From: Metopolophium dirhodum
Taxonomy: Eukaryota; Arthropoda; Insecta; Hemiptera; Aphididae
NCBI RefSeq assembly: GCF_019925205.1
Contig: NC_083562.1
Coordinates: 29,636,001-29,700,000, forward strand
Reading direction: 5' to 3'
DNA length: 64,000 bases
The notes under the pieces were generated by a model. That model saw only the letters and a program-made list of their open reading frames with translations, was not told the origin of the DNA and ran no database searches. The position numbers and the translations under genes were made by a program. Within the stretch, counting starts at the first letter, position 1; each line of letters opens with the position of its first letter. Positions 25,291-37,759 of this stretch are shown here, in pieces.

Positions 25291-27436
25291 TTGTTATCTA
25301 ATGCGACTTTTAAAAAGAATTTCAACGGAATTTCAGAATGCTGCCGTGATGTATATGGGGCAATTTATAAAAACTATTAACATTGAATTGGGGTTATTTC
25401 TAAATTCATTAACACCTATATTCATTAGTCAAAAGTGTGAATAAAATACCTTATATGTATAAATATTTTCGAATATAGCTTACATAGCTTAACAGTACAA
25501 TGATATGCCTTGAAAATAAAGGTCATCAATAGTATAAAGCCCGGATATTCATAAATTTACATAGATCGTCTTCTTTTATATATTATTTAAGTTTAATAAA
25601 ACTGAATGATAAAGGTAGCTTATTAAAATATATTTAGATATCAAATTTAAATACAAAAGTTGTCATTGATCTATTATTTGCATTTTCAATAAATGCGTAA
25701 ACGACTTTTGCTACAGTTGATTTTGAACTAGACTTTGGTTTTATTAATATGCTCACATAGTGCGTTCTTCGCGCTTTAATGCTTTATACATAAGTGTCAT
25801 GTGTGTAGTGTGTAACTACTAAATTATAATAATATTATATCTCGAACTCGACTTGTAAATATTTTTTTTTTAATTCAATACGAAATTTTCGTCTGAAACC
25901 TAATAATTATAAGTTATAACTCATAAAGTTTGAAATTAATTTGAAATTACCATAATATTTTTAATCACATATCTTTAGCTATAATATTAGAATATTTCAA
26001 TGCCATTCATAATACTGATTGTGTATAATATGTATATTTTATTAATTAGAAGATTTAATTTATTTAGGTCAAACAAAATATTTTTTCTTATGAAATTATG
26101 TGTAATATAATAATATTATATTATATTATGTATGTATAATCATTTGTTCAAATATGAATATGAACCATTTTTTTAAACATAATTTAAACACAAACCTGTT
26201 TTTTACAACCACTATATAGTAATACCTACCTAATTGTTTTATACAGTCTATTATTTATGGAAAATAAGATAACTCATCATTGTATACATCATAAATTCAT
26301 AATATGTGATGTGTGTTCAATTAGTCGTATAAACTATAATTATCTATATAATATAATACACGTTTAATTGAACGAAACGGTTAGGTATATGCTTTTAACG
26401 TTTTTTAGCAGTATAATGTACGAATATAGGTAATTCTATGTCTGTTTAAGGCTTTAAATTTATAAATATTATTATTACTTATTCAACAATATGTTGCTAT
26501 TCTTGCACTATTATTTCAAAACCGGTTGGCGGTTGACAATTTTAGAATTTCGAGCATATGGCAGGACTATTGGTTTTGAAATGACGTATGATGAGATACA
26601 ATAAGATGGTATGATAGTTTTATTTGTGTTTATCAGAAAACGTTGGCTGACGAAAAAGCTCGAAAAAACCAAATTCAAAGTTCGGTAATTCAACAGGCAG
26701 TTTGTGTCTGACTCCATGAACCTAATCTGATACGGATCACACTTGTCTTAATCTCTAATATTTGGAAAGAATATTACTGTTTAATAATATTAAAAATAAT
26801 TTTGTCTCTAATTCCTATTATGATATTCTCTCAGGATAATATTTAAAGGTGTATTATGGATATTCATAATTATTAAATTATTCTTGCAAATCTATCACTG
26901 CATAATATAATGATGTGTAAACGTTGTGGTGTGTAAACCGTCTGTGGTGCAACCGTGGATAGATGAGATTCGTATACGACGTTTCAATACATTTATAATA
27001 TTTATGCAATTGAGGTTATTACCTATGTTTAGAATAACGTACAATTTATTGCTGTAGTACCTATACATAGACTAATAACTCGTACTATCTATATAATAAT
27101 ATATATTATATTATTTTTAACGATTTTTTACAGTAACCAATTTTTTAATCATCAGCTCATTTTTACATTACAAACTTATCGACTTAGAGGAATAAAAATT
27201 AAAACATATATACGATAATACATTATTCATTAATAATTTTATCACGCGACTCAAACCAGTAATAAATTAGTGGACCATGGTCAACCAATACAACATGTAA
27301 TTTTATAATATCTCCGGACGAGCTATACAATGTTACGAAATTGTCTTGTTTTGATACTAAAAAAATCTGGATTTTCGTCGATATATTTTTTACCTACCGT
27401 CTCTGTAGTTGTACCTACCTAAATATAGAATATCTA

Positions 27437-27470
<34 letters not shown>

Positions 27471-29119
27471 TACATTTACACCTACCTTGCTAAACTATAG
27501 ACCTAGTTAAGCGGTTTTCAAGGTTTGTTTTTGAAATATAATCAATCGTGGTATCAAGCGTGTTTTTTAGTGCAGTTTAAGCCAATATAGTACAATAATA
27601 GTATGATAATAGTAATACTTATTTTAGACAGAGGCGCATTGTCGAAAGGATAAAAAAATAATAATATGTTAAGTCGTGTCTAGTAATTTTGCGTTTAAAA
27701 CGTAATAACAATGATAATACGTAGATTCTATTTTTTTTAACTTTAAATCCTAATGACCGCGTCGGAATATTATGTGGCTGTAGGTATTTCCTACCGGACA
27801 GTATTGCGATATTCAAAGATGCTACAATATACCTAATAATAAAATAACGTTTCAATATTGCGCGAAAAGTTGATCATAATAATATTATAGATTCTCGTTT
27901 CGGCAATTACAAAATCCCACGTGAAATCCTCTACAGTATCAAAGATCTCCGAAGGTCGCGAACAATAATAATTGTTACGTGGGATTCGGGTGATGCGCGC
28001 GTTCACTTTCTATAATATCAACAATACTGCTATAGGTCACTGACCAAGTCATCGTTGAAAGTTAAATAAAAAAAGTATACAAAAGTGGCCAAGTAGAATG
28101 TTTTATTCTGGTGGTAAGTAGAATGACAGTAAAGTACCTAATTACAACACGTATTCAAGATATGTATTGATATATATTATTATAATAATCTGCACACGAA
28201 ACTAGAGAACCTTAAATTTCTATACATGACAGATTCCGCCGAATAGATTATATTGAACGGTTCTGAGTAAAAAAAAAAGTATTAAAATTAAACGCTCAAT
28301 CAGAGTAAAAAAAAAAATTATAACAATAAAACACGTATTACTATTATTATTATTATTATTATAGTATATTTAGATGACGCGATAGAAACCAATTAATCTT
28401 TTTTTGGTTACGTTACACACGATTAAATAATTACGTCGATCAATTGTTTGCCGTTTTATAGGTTCAAAAAGAAAATCCACTACAGGTGCCTGCTCATTAT
28501 GCTACCAGCCTAATTCAAATTGCAAATTTCGACTATAGAGACTCCACCGAATCAGATTGACGCGTTTATGTAATATTCAACCGTAGTGAATCAAAAAATC
28601 ATTATTAATATCATGTCATAATAATATCATAGACACTCGATTATGCGGTTATTATAATGCGTCGTCATAATATTATTATGATGTAAAATTGTTTTTTTCT
28701 TCTAAAACTACGCGCACGTGTACATACCGAAAATACTTTATAAATCATAATAAACTATTGATGTTTATAGTCGAGCCCGAAGACTTCATTAAAATATCAT
28801 TTGCCGGAGGTGTCGACGTACCTATAATGTAGGACGTACGATTTATGACAATAAACTTAATAGTCTCGAATCGGACGGAGGCGCTCGTCGATCGTATAAT
28901 AATCGTCTACGATAATTATACTCCGTCTGTGATCGATTACAATAACAATAATAATATTGTTACGGATCATCCGCGCCTTCTCGTTCGGTACACGCATTTA
29001 CACGATAATAATTATTGGGTATAATAATATTATGTTCGTACCTACATGATTAATTTGTAATCACGCCAAACGCAACTTTATATTTATAATATTATTATAT
29101 TGACGTGTAAAAGTTGTAC
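25291..29119. other. Long non-coding stretch with simple repeats
   Basis: It holds a (TA)n tract (listed separately), an (ATT)n tract at about 28,338-28,362, a short inverted pair ATCCCACGTG / ACGTGGGAT at 27,914-27,989 and TAGGTAC motifs. Frames at 26,511-26,717 and 27,619-27,855 on the minus strand are unrecognised. Confidence 0.55.
27431..27467. repeat. (TA)n microsatellite
   Basis: About 30 bases of uninterrupted alternating T and A preceded by two CTAT units. Confidence 0.9.
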
Positions 29120-29480
29120 TCACCAAAACGATCTCGGACGGGGATCGTGCTCCGACGGTGTGTGTGTGTGCGGATAGGTTGCACGTCGACGTCGACGTCC
29201 GACTCTGCGATATAATATTGTTCACCGCAAACCGAACACGTAAACTTCAGCAGGGTGAAAAACGGACACGAGTAGTGAGTTTAATACCTAATAATATTGT
29301 AAATTATTGCCGGTCGTTCGGTCGCGAGTCCGCCGTACGATTACTACGGTCGTCGGCAGCACGCGAGTATTTGGGTAACAGCAGACCTTCCGGTCGCCCT
29401 ACCCTACCCGGTCGCGGATTGAAACCGGTGGGGATGGCCGCGTGACGACGCGAAAACCGGAATGCTATCTCGACGGGTAG
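29120..29480 (-). promoter_or_regulatory. CpG-rich block, candidate promoter and first exon
   Basis: This is one of the most CpG-dense segments in the window (GGACGTCGACGTCGACGTG on the minus strand, plus several GACCGG and CGCGACCG words). Read on the minus strand it ends with GATCGTTTTG followed by GTGAGTAC at about 29,123-29,116, a consensus splice donor. An untranslated first exon whose gene would run toward lower coordinates fits these facts. The plus-strand 95-codon frame (29,158-29,445) is a side effect of the high GC. No downstream exon was identified. Confidence 0.4.
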
Positions 29481-29689
29481 ACGAGTGGTGGAAGGGGGGG
29501 GGGGAGGAATGGAACGAGTCGGGGAGGAAAATTGAATGGTAAAAATGAGAAATAAATAAATCCGTTTACAAACAAAACAATCGTTTGATGATGTCCTTAG
29601 TTAACAATCCTTTTTGATAAAGTTTTAAGTTCAAGGTTTACATAAAAATCAATGAAAACGTAAATTGCTTTGTAGTTAAAAGTCTTAGT
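29481..29689. other. Spacer with a G run
   Basis: It starts with a run of 10 G near 29,496-29,505, then ordinary AT-rich DNA up to the next repeat. Confidence 0.5.
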
Positions 29690-30915
29690 GTTGGATGCTT
29701 AAGATTTTTGATGACGTAACACCTATATTATTTTTTTTAAATGGTACAACCCATCCGTGGTTATCAGCTATGAACATAACATTATGCCTATAGTACTGCG
29801 GGGGTGGCCAAACGGTCGATCTTGGACGATTTCGAAGTCAATCCCCCTTGTTGGAATAGTTAATTATTGTCATAAATTTGTCATTTATTAGATACAGTTA
29901 TTAAATATATATTTTGGACTAACCTGTTAGTGTGAAATGGCATGTTCTCACATGAAGGTTATAAAAGCTGAATAGGTACCGAGCTATACTTCCGATGATA
30001 ATTTAGAGCAACGTCTTCGTTTAGCAGTTAGCGACTATTATCGAAATTATAATTACATTATTATTAACAGACCACAACACACTTTTATATAAATAGTTTA
30101 ATGTTAATACATTTTAAATTTTTTTAGACATTTTATGTGAAACACTCATTTTAGATAACTTTATACTTTTATTTTATTACTTATAAAAGAACCTATGTTT
30201 ATTATTAATATAAAATATATTGTTCACATTATTCGATCTGAAAAGAAAAAATATACCCTTAGTAGATCATAATCAAAACAAATTTGGCCATCCCTGCGGG
30301 TATAGTATGTACATTGTACAATGTACCTATATTCTATTCATTAGAAAATTAACAAATATAAAACACGGTGGTATATCGGTGTATCTCGGATTTAGCGTAC
30401 CTATCGGTCCACGAGCAAAATATGGGCGTCGGTGTATCTCATTTTGTGATTTGTGAACTGATTCAACCGAAATGGACAATCCAACCAAAAACTACTCTCT
30501 AAACATTCCTTATATATCTCTGAAATTTTCGTAGTATCAAGTAGTTTTTGAGTTGCTTAAATCTTAAAGCTACGATCATGGGACTATTTCCTTTATTGTT
30601 CCACATTTGAATAACAAACAAAGAGAATGCTTGGTAAATCACTATGTATGCCAATTTTTTTTTAAATTTAATTTCTGTAACCACTAACTTATGTGCAATA
30701 GCTAGGTTTCCTATATATAAAAACCAAAAATGATTCAATTTTCGTGGGCCAAGACGAAATTCATGTGTGAGCCACCATAACAATCTTTAGCGGTGGAAAA
30801 AAATACCTAAAAATATTAGGAATCTATTGATATAACTTTTAATGTAATCGGTCCAGTCGTTTCTGAGATTGAGCTCCGTCCAAACATACAAACTCTTCAC
30901 CTTTATAATATTTGT
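29690..30915 (+). repeat. RTE/SINE-like repeat, split by a hAT-like MITE
   Basis: The left part (29,690-29,797) begins with TTAGTGTTGGATGCTTAAG and contains CCGTGGTTATCAGCT, as in the 14.0-kb copy. The right part (30,298-30,915) ends with TAATCGGTCCAGTCGTTTCT, then CAAACATACAAACT and TTTATAATATTTGTATAGAA, the usual 3' layout of RTE-type LINEs and their SINEs in insects. The two parts are separated by the MITE in the next entry. A minus-strand frame at 30,499-30,783 is unrecognised. Confidence 0.55.
29798..30297. mobile_element. hAT-like MITE, about 500 bp
   Basis: The left end reads GCGGGGGTGGCCAAAC and the right end TTTGGCCATCCCTGC, giving inverted repeats that match at about 13 of 15 positions. 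'CAGGG(G/A)TGGCCAAA' starts are characteristic of hAT elements. The flanks carry TATAGTAC (29,789-29,796) and TATAGTAT (30,301-30,308), a possible 8-bp target duplication with one mismatch, although two or three bases separate them from the inferred ends. The interior is non-coding. Confidence 0.65.
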
Positions 30916-31384
30916 ATAGAATATTAGAATATGATATCAATATGTTATATAATAATATGATCACCTCGCCGTCAATTTGATTCATATCCGCTGATTTGAA
31001 TAAGTTGACCTACAAACGGTAACGAAAACAAAAAAAAAGGAAAAAAGGCCGGATTAGTATTATAATGATATTATAAGAGAGGGGTAAAAACACGCGTGAC
31101 CTTGAATATTACTCGGATAATAATTGCTCATAATAATATTTTGATTTTAATTCAATATTATTCTCGTTTAATTGGAGCACCGGCGCAGACGTCCGCGATC
31201 GTTAAGATTTATCTTTTATTCTTTTATGTGTACATTTATCGGTAATCATTGTATTATTATTTATTGCCCAGCTGCAAGTTATATGAATAACTTATAATAT
31301 AGGCATATAATAGCAGTTAGCGAACGCTTGACGTAACTATGTAAGTCTCAATATTAATATAAGATATTTTTTGCAAAGGTGGGT
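30916..31384. other. Non-coding spacer
   Basis: AT-rich spacer with an A-rich patch near 31,030; nothing recognisable. Confidence 0.5.
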
Positions 31385-32790
31385 AAGTTAAATACCTACA
31401 CAATATGATTAACTCCAGTTAAAATGTAAAATTGAGTTAAGTGAACACAAGATCATTAATTCAGAATTTAATAGTAAACAAAAAATACATTCAACTCGCG
31501 CTAAGTTTAAAGATAATATAATGGAAACAAATATTAACTTAACTCGGTTAAAAAAAAAAGTCAATCTACTTTTTAGTTAGTACGTGGATCACACAAACAG
31601 TATTTTGTGGTTTTACCTGTAGCATTATCTGTTTATATAATATTGTTTTATCAAGAAATATGACAACAATTATAGCTTTTAATATTATTTGTATTTAAAA
31701 CCACGTGTTCAGTAATTAAATAATGTATAAATTCATTAAAACCAAAAATTTCAAAAACATTTTAATTTAACTTGATTGAGTATAGAATCTAAACTTCCAA
31801 AATAATAAAAAAAATCTATGAAAGGTCTTAAGACAATAGAAATTTACCCAATGTTCCTAATAAATCAAAAACACAGGACATTATCAAATTAAAAAGTAAC
31901 TTAACTAGTTAGTTCATCTATTAATTAGTGTAAGAACGTAGGTAGCTAAATTAATTGGCTGTTGAAATAGATATAACTATTAGCTTTTTAATAGGTTTAA
32001 AAATATGTTTAATGCAAGCATTTTTATATATCATAGTATAAAGTATATTATAATTTATAGTATATTAAAGTCAGCAGTAAAGTCATTTTAGCTAGCCCCA
32101 TTCAAAAGTAGGTAGGTTGGTAGGTTACTATTTAACATTTGACATATTATTAAAACAAATGAAAAAAAAGCTAAGTTATTTTTACAATTGATTAAACTAT
32201 TTAAGTTCTTAAGTCAATTAGAAGATTAACTAACAAGTCAATTTAAAAAAAATAAAATAAAAATACATTTTTTAATTAGTGGATATCCATTTTTAATTCC
32301 TTAGGATTATCCAGTAAAATGTCATTGTTTTAAGACCTTTTATATGGATTTTTATTATTTTGTTTGAAAATTGATGACATTTTTAAAACATAAATGTAAT
32401 TAAAATAATATATCTAGGCCTTAGGTAATATCTATATTTAAATACAGAGATAATATTAAAGAGGACTTCAAAAATCATATTAGGAAAATATAGTAGATCT
32501 ATAATATAATATGTGTTTACTAATAGCCGTCGGTATTGACATATTATACATTTGCAAGACCAGATTGATAATAATACGTTGTAAACGTTTTGAAAACCAT
32601 GTAAAATAGCTTATAAAATTAAAAATAATAATATACATAATATTGAAGCTGTTAAAATTTTACTTTTGTATAGTATATTAGTGTTTTAAGTATACGTTCT
32701 AAGTAGACGTTTAAGTTAAGCGTGATTGGTCAGGAAAAATAATTAACTCGTCCGAGTTAAAATGTTTTTGGACAAAAAGTAAACCAAGCC
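31385..32790. repeat. Region rich in TAACTC/GAGTTA words
   Basis: The words TTAACT, GAGTTAA and TTAACTCGGTTAA recur at about 31,388-31,445, 31,530-31,560, 31,890-31,920, 32,190-32,240 and 32,740-32,765, in both orientations. The pattern suggests one or more decayed elements with (A)GTTAA-rich ends, but I could not define boundaries or a clean inverted pair. There is no coding frame. Confidence 0.35.
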
Positions 32791-34180
32791 AATATATTAT
32801 TTGAAAGTTTATAATTTATTTTCTACCTTCATAAAACCAACAATATCGAAAACATTTAATTTTTCTATTGTTGAAAATACAAATTACATATATTTGATAC
32901 ATAATATATTATTTTTTTACCGCATACAACATATTATACATATTAATAAATATAATGATTAAAATGGAAAATGGCTACGATATCCTTATATTTTATTATT
33001 TATATGTTTTCCAACGATTTGCAAAACGCATAATATATTATATTGTTCTCTAAACATTATAATAGATGTTTTAAAGAAAATTAAGCTTCTGTTTTAGGAA
33101 TAACCGTATAGCTAAGCACTAATAAAACAAACAAAACGGTCACAAACACTACCGTTAATAATAAATTATTCAACTACCTAGGTATATTATAATATTAATT
33201 ACGCGTGACCGCGTGAGGTAATAATATTATTTTGTTTTCCTACTTGCACAAGGGAACGGCAACTACCTTCTAGCTAAGAAACAATTTAAGGTGACCTTAT
33301 AAGTTATAAGTTATAAGTTATAAGTTATAAAATGTCCATTAGTGGATATAAAAAAATCAGTGAAACGTGAAAAAACTGGTAGATAAATGTTTAAATAGAC
33401 AGTGCATAATAGCAGTAATCATCGTTCGTCTTAAAGTAATTTAAAAGAATTTTATGAACTGTTGATTCGTTTTGTTCTGAGGTTTTCTCCTAGGTAATAA
33501 TCACTAACTAAAATGTATTCGTTGCATTAATTATCGGTTTGTATATTGAGTTTTTCTGTAAAGATTTTTCAGTCTAAAAATAACTAATTCCACTTTTATT
33601 TGACCTAACTAGAATCCTGCAAACTTGTTCTTGAAATTCGCGAGTACTTATACCTCTAACTTCAGTTCAACAACCTCTTGTTCGCCCTTATCGCATACAG
33701 TATAGTGCAGTAGTAATTAATAAGAAATAATAATATACTCCTGTACCCAAAATATATGCTAGACTAACCTTATGTACAAATGACGTATTGTAATAATATT
33801 TTTTAAACTTAATTATTTTGCGTGTGTATTATACGGCAATATAGTATTAACAAATTCGTTGATAGATATGAAAATATCATCAATCAAAAACAAAATTGAT
33901 TATCAACACAAAATACGAAAGATATTATTATATGAATGTTTTGTTTTAACAGATAAAAATGCATCAATATGAGTGTTATAATCGTTAATCGACACAATTT
34001 GTAGTTTATATTTTCATTATATGTATTATTATCGTGTTCACGGAGTGCACGGTTGGGATGCCAATATTGAATATTATACCTCTAGGTTAGGTACTTTTAC
34101 CTATATACTCGTTCACTTTTCCATGAGTTACTTAGAATCGTCTATGAATGCGTTATTATTTCGATTTTATAAATATGATA
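32791..34180. other. Non-coding stretch with a heptamer tandem repeat
   Basis: Contains the heptamer array described next; otherwise ordinary AT-rich DNA with no gene or paired ends. Confidence 0.55.
33298..33331. repeat. Heptamer tandem repeat (ATAAGTT)n
   Basis: Between four and five head-to-tail copies of a 7-base unit, nearly perfect. Confidence 0.9.
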
Positions 34181-34630
34181 TACCGGGTGATTCGATTTAA
34201 CGTATGACACTAATTATTTCAAAAACTATATTAACGTTTTTCAAGGTATTTTTTTTATATTATTTCAAGTTGTTAAAGAACATAATTTTTCAATAAAATA
34301 CTATGCTATACATCTATAGTATATCTGTATATATATTATACATTTATACTTTTACTATTTTTATCGTTATCATTTTATTAAAGACAACAAGCATTTTTAA
34401 TTCCTTATTTTTATATAAAGCTGAATCATTTTTTTGAGTCCTTCAATTTGTATAGATTGAAATACTTAACATAATATTCTGCTTTGAAATAAGGAATTAA
34501 AAATGCATGTGTTCATTAAAAAAGTAAGACATTTCAAAAACGATAACGGTGAAAAATATACATGATTTTTTCTAAAAATGTTAGTGTTTCTGAAATATTG
34601 AGTGTATTACGTTGAACGGACCACCCCGTA
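34181..34630. mobile_element. TA-flanked MITE with an internal hairpin, 450 bp
   Basis: The left end is TACCGGGTGATTCGATTTAA then CGTATGACACTAAT. The right end on the other strand is TACGGGGTGGTCCGTTCAAC then GTAATACACTCAAT. The two match in order over about 40 bases with scattered mismatches. Both outer ends carry TA. Inside, TTTTTAATTCCTTATTT (about 34,394) is matched by AAATAAGGAATTAAAAA (34,487-34,503), so the core can fold back as well. No ORF. A decayed sibling is at 7.2 kb. Confidence 0.75.
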
Positions 34631-36105
34631 AATATCAGTGAATACAAAAACGACGTTATTAAATTTATTATTTATATTATTCGTTGGCTTGTGGCACCTA
34701 TACCTATCTATATATTAATGATTGAACACGCGTCTAAGCTTGAACATCTATTGTTATCGATGTTATAACGATTATTCTTGTGTAATTTTCATTTATTAAA
34801 AACTGCAGTGGCAGTGTGGCACACTGTCTCCTGTAAGAGATTATGACGCAATGTCGAACCTAATCAAAAACTAATTTTCAAATACTTGTTTCTTCCAGAG
34901 ACTTGTCGCTAATATAAGTGCTTAAAATTATCGAGACATGAGTCCCATCCATGGTGGTACACTCTGTTCACCCAAAACTGTAACTAAAGTATTGGTTTTC
35001 ACAGTTTTGTGAGCAAACGAGTGTCCATAAATATTAGAAATATATTAATATGTGCACAAACGAGTCTCCGCCCAATTGAGAATATAATATATGGTATTGT
35101 ATTATTCATAATATATAATTTTCCATTTTTTATTTGTGACTTATACCCAAGTTTATCCACCCGAAAATACCTCGAGTTGTCATACATTTTAGAAATATTT
35201 TATTAATATGTGCGTAAACGACAGTCTCGCCAAATTGAGAATATTATGTAATACCTACTGTCTCATATAATTGTAAATGTTTTACAATGCTTTTATATGC
35301 TCATACCAAACCGACTACCATGACAAAACAAACATATGATTGTCACCCCTATTAATGATACGATGTAAAAAGCTCTATATAATTAGTGGAAAACATGAAA
35401 ATATGCTAAAAAAATGTTGGATTGCTTAATTTATTGGGTAAACAATACATTTTATCGTAACATTTAAACGTACTATGTATCTTTAAATGCTTTTGTTTAC
35501 TGAATATTTAAATGTGTATTAAGTGAAATACGTTATTGAAAAAAAAAAACTGTAGTTAAGTCACCACCACAGGTCACAAGTAGCTATTATAATTCTTATA
35601 GCATTGGAATATTTGAATTAAGTACCGTTATGCAATTACATCATTCTGATGTATGACAATTAAACCGATATAATTAGGTAATCGATGCGATAAAATATTC
35701 AAATATGCATTGTATTCATATTATCGTATTATGTAGGCAACACCTAAATAAATAATAATACGGACAGTAGTACGTACCTAAGTGTACCTACGGAGACTGC
35801 GAATCCATGAAAACTGCACGTGGTCCCACGTCGTCGTTCACCTCGACGGAGGTCGATGTTGAATCATGGTAATATTATTATTAATCTTTTAATTTCGCAG
35901 AGAACATTATTATTTACTATGATAATTTTACATAGCCAGAAACCGATTTATCTATATGATATTTCCATATTGGGCGCGGATTCAAATGCAAATTATATTT
36001 GTTTCTGAAACAGTGCTTTACAAACACAACATTGATTTCATACATCATACAACTTAAAAATTAAACTTTTTTATAATTTTTTGGAATTATTAGAACATTT
36101 TTTAA
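34631..36105. other. Non-coding stretch with a direct repeat
   Basis: Holds the approximately 60-bp direct repeat listed next; the rest is AT-rich without supported genes. Overlapping frames near 35,000-35,206 come from the repeat. Confidence 0.55.
35032..35247 (+). repeat. Pair of direct repeats of about 60 bp
   Basis: 35,032-35,090 and 35,187-35,247 share TTAGAAATAT(A/T)TT, ATTAATATGTGC, AAACGA, GTCTC, GCC and AATTGAGAATAT in the same order. The copies are about 157 bases apart, so this is a local tandem duplication with an intervening spacer, diverged since. Confidence 0.75.
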
Positions 36106-36474
36106 TACGTTGAGCGCCATGAAACCTACAATTGGGTCTCGCCAAACTCTTTGTACTCACCGCCACGGGTTTTTTTTCATAGGCTTACTAAAATACAGTT
36201 TTGACAATTTAAACAAATATTGATTAAAAAAAACCAATTATCATAATATTTGCAAACTTGTAACACCTACTGAAAGTGGCAACCCTGTAGATTTTAAATC
36301 GGACGAGAAAATACTGATTATTGACACCCAAAAAGGGGTATCGGCTGAAAATTATTTTAGTGAGACTCAAAAATGGGTCTCAAAAACCAACTTTTGGTAA
36401 TTTGTTAAGACTCAGAATTTGGTTTCATGGCGGTTAAGACGTATTTTGTGAAAAATACCGTGGTGCTCAACGTG
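36106..36474. mobile_element. piggyBac-like MITE with TTAA duplication
   Basis: TTAA at 36,102-36,105 is followed by TACGTTGAGCGCCATG, and the right end reads GGTGCTCAACGTG followed by TTAA at 36,475-36,478. On the other strand the right end reads CACGTTGAGCACCACG, so the terminal repeats match at 13 of 16 positions. A second inverted block, CCATGAAACC near the left and GGTTTCATGG at 36,421-36,430, lies further in. TTAA target duplication with CACGTTGAGC-type ends is the signature of piggyBac elements. The 369-bp interior has no ORF. Confidence 0.8.
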
Positions 36475-36484
36475 TTAAGCTATC

Positions 36485-37320
36485 AGTACATTTTGCGTAT
36501 GTTTTATAAACATAGATAAAATTTGATTAAAATTAACCATACATTACATCACTAACAAAAAAAATAAATATTAAATTAGTGTTGTTTATTTTGCCTTGTC
36601 GTATTATTTTTATTAACTATGATTTTACCTATGTACCAGACAAAAGCACAACTGCACGATAGTCTGACAATCGAAATCTTCATCACGTACAGGTAAATAT
36701 AGGTACCTACGTATATACCAGGATAATATGTATATTATTGTATACTAAGGGTATACAATCGTAAATTACGTTTAATTTATACGTTTACGTATTCAAAATT
36801 GGTCTCATTTTCATGAATGTATGAATGTGCGTACCTAATAATATTATTATTATTATTATCGATTTAATATTTATTATTATAACATAATACATAATGAACA
36901 TATTGAGTAATTGTTATTTATATATTGTTAGGTTACAATATAACTTAAGGTATAAAGAAGATACTTTTTTTTATATTTAATTAATTTATATATATAATTA
37001 CATTTGAATATAAATTCAGGTATAAAATAAATATGTTTTATGTTTTGTTTCAATATATAAATGTATAAATATAATGTATTTATATTTATATTATACTATA
37101 ATTATATCAATACATTTATCAACATTAAGAGAATAAAATCTTAAGAAAGGTTTTCTGTTATAAATCACAAATAAATATATTATATTTTTTGGGTGTTTTA
37201 TGTTTTGCCCCCCTCATGAAAAACAGTTTCTGCGCCACTGAAGGTATTTACAATTTTTCTTGTTTTTTAGGACATTGCAATTTAGAATCCACGTCTTAAT
37301 TATAAATTACTGATTATTGA
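36485..37320 (+). repeat. Dispersed repeat, copy 2, interrupted
   Basis: Matches the 22.6-23.0 kb repeat in two parts, about 36,485-36,840 and 37,245-37,320. Between them lies AT-rich DNA ending at about 37,243 with GCCCCCCTCATGAAAAACAG and TTCTGCGCCACTG. On the other strand this begins CAGTGGCGCAGAA, a hAT-type terminus, so the interruption is probably a hAT-like insertion of roughly 400 bp whose left end I could not locate. Confidence 0.55.
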
Positions 37321-37759
37321 AAACACAACGGTCGGTTTTTGAAATATTAGACGGTATATATTACCTACCACTTTTGAAAAATAATAATAAAAATGCAATG
37401 CTGTTCGTTAGTAAACACATCACTTGAGCTAAACCGATTTGACTTTTTAAATGTTCATTATAGTCCGAATAAGATTTTTGCCAAAAGATAATATGGAAAA
37501 GTTTCCCATTATCATAGGTTAAAGCGGGGAAGGGCCCCAGGGACCCAGAGCTCAAGGGCCATCTTTGGACAATTATTCTGAAACTACTTCATTAAAATAA
37601 TTGAAAACTTTGATGTGTCTAATAGTGAATGTTTCAAATCAAAAGCGTTAAACCCGTTCATAATCACTACCAAAATAGAATAATAATAGTATAATACACA
37701 CAATAATATATAATTTGAAGTACTTGAATGCGATATAATATAAGTAACAAAAGTTATTA
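37321..37759. other. Spacer with a GC-rich patch
   Basis: The patch GAAGGGCCCCAGGGACCC (about 37,528-37,545) stands out against AT-rich surroundings and may belong to the hAT element whose transposase remnant follows. No gene is supported. Confidence 0.4.

Noticed and set aside
30499..30783. 94-codon minus-strand frame
   Set aside because: Lies inside the RTE/SINE-like repeat and shows no RT, endonuclease or other motif.
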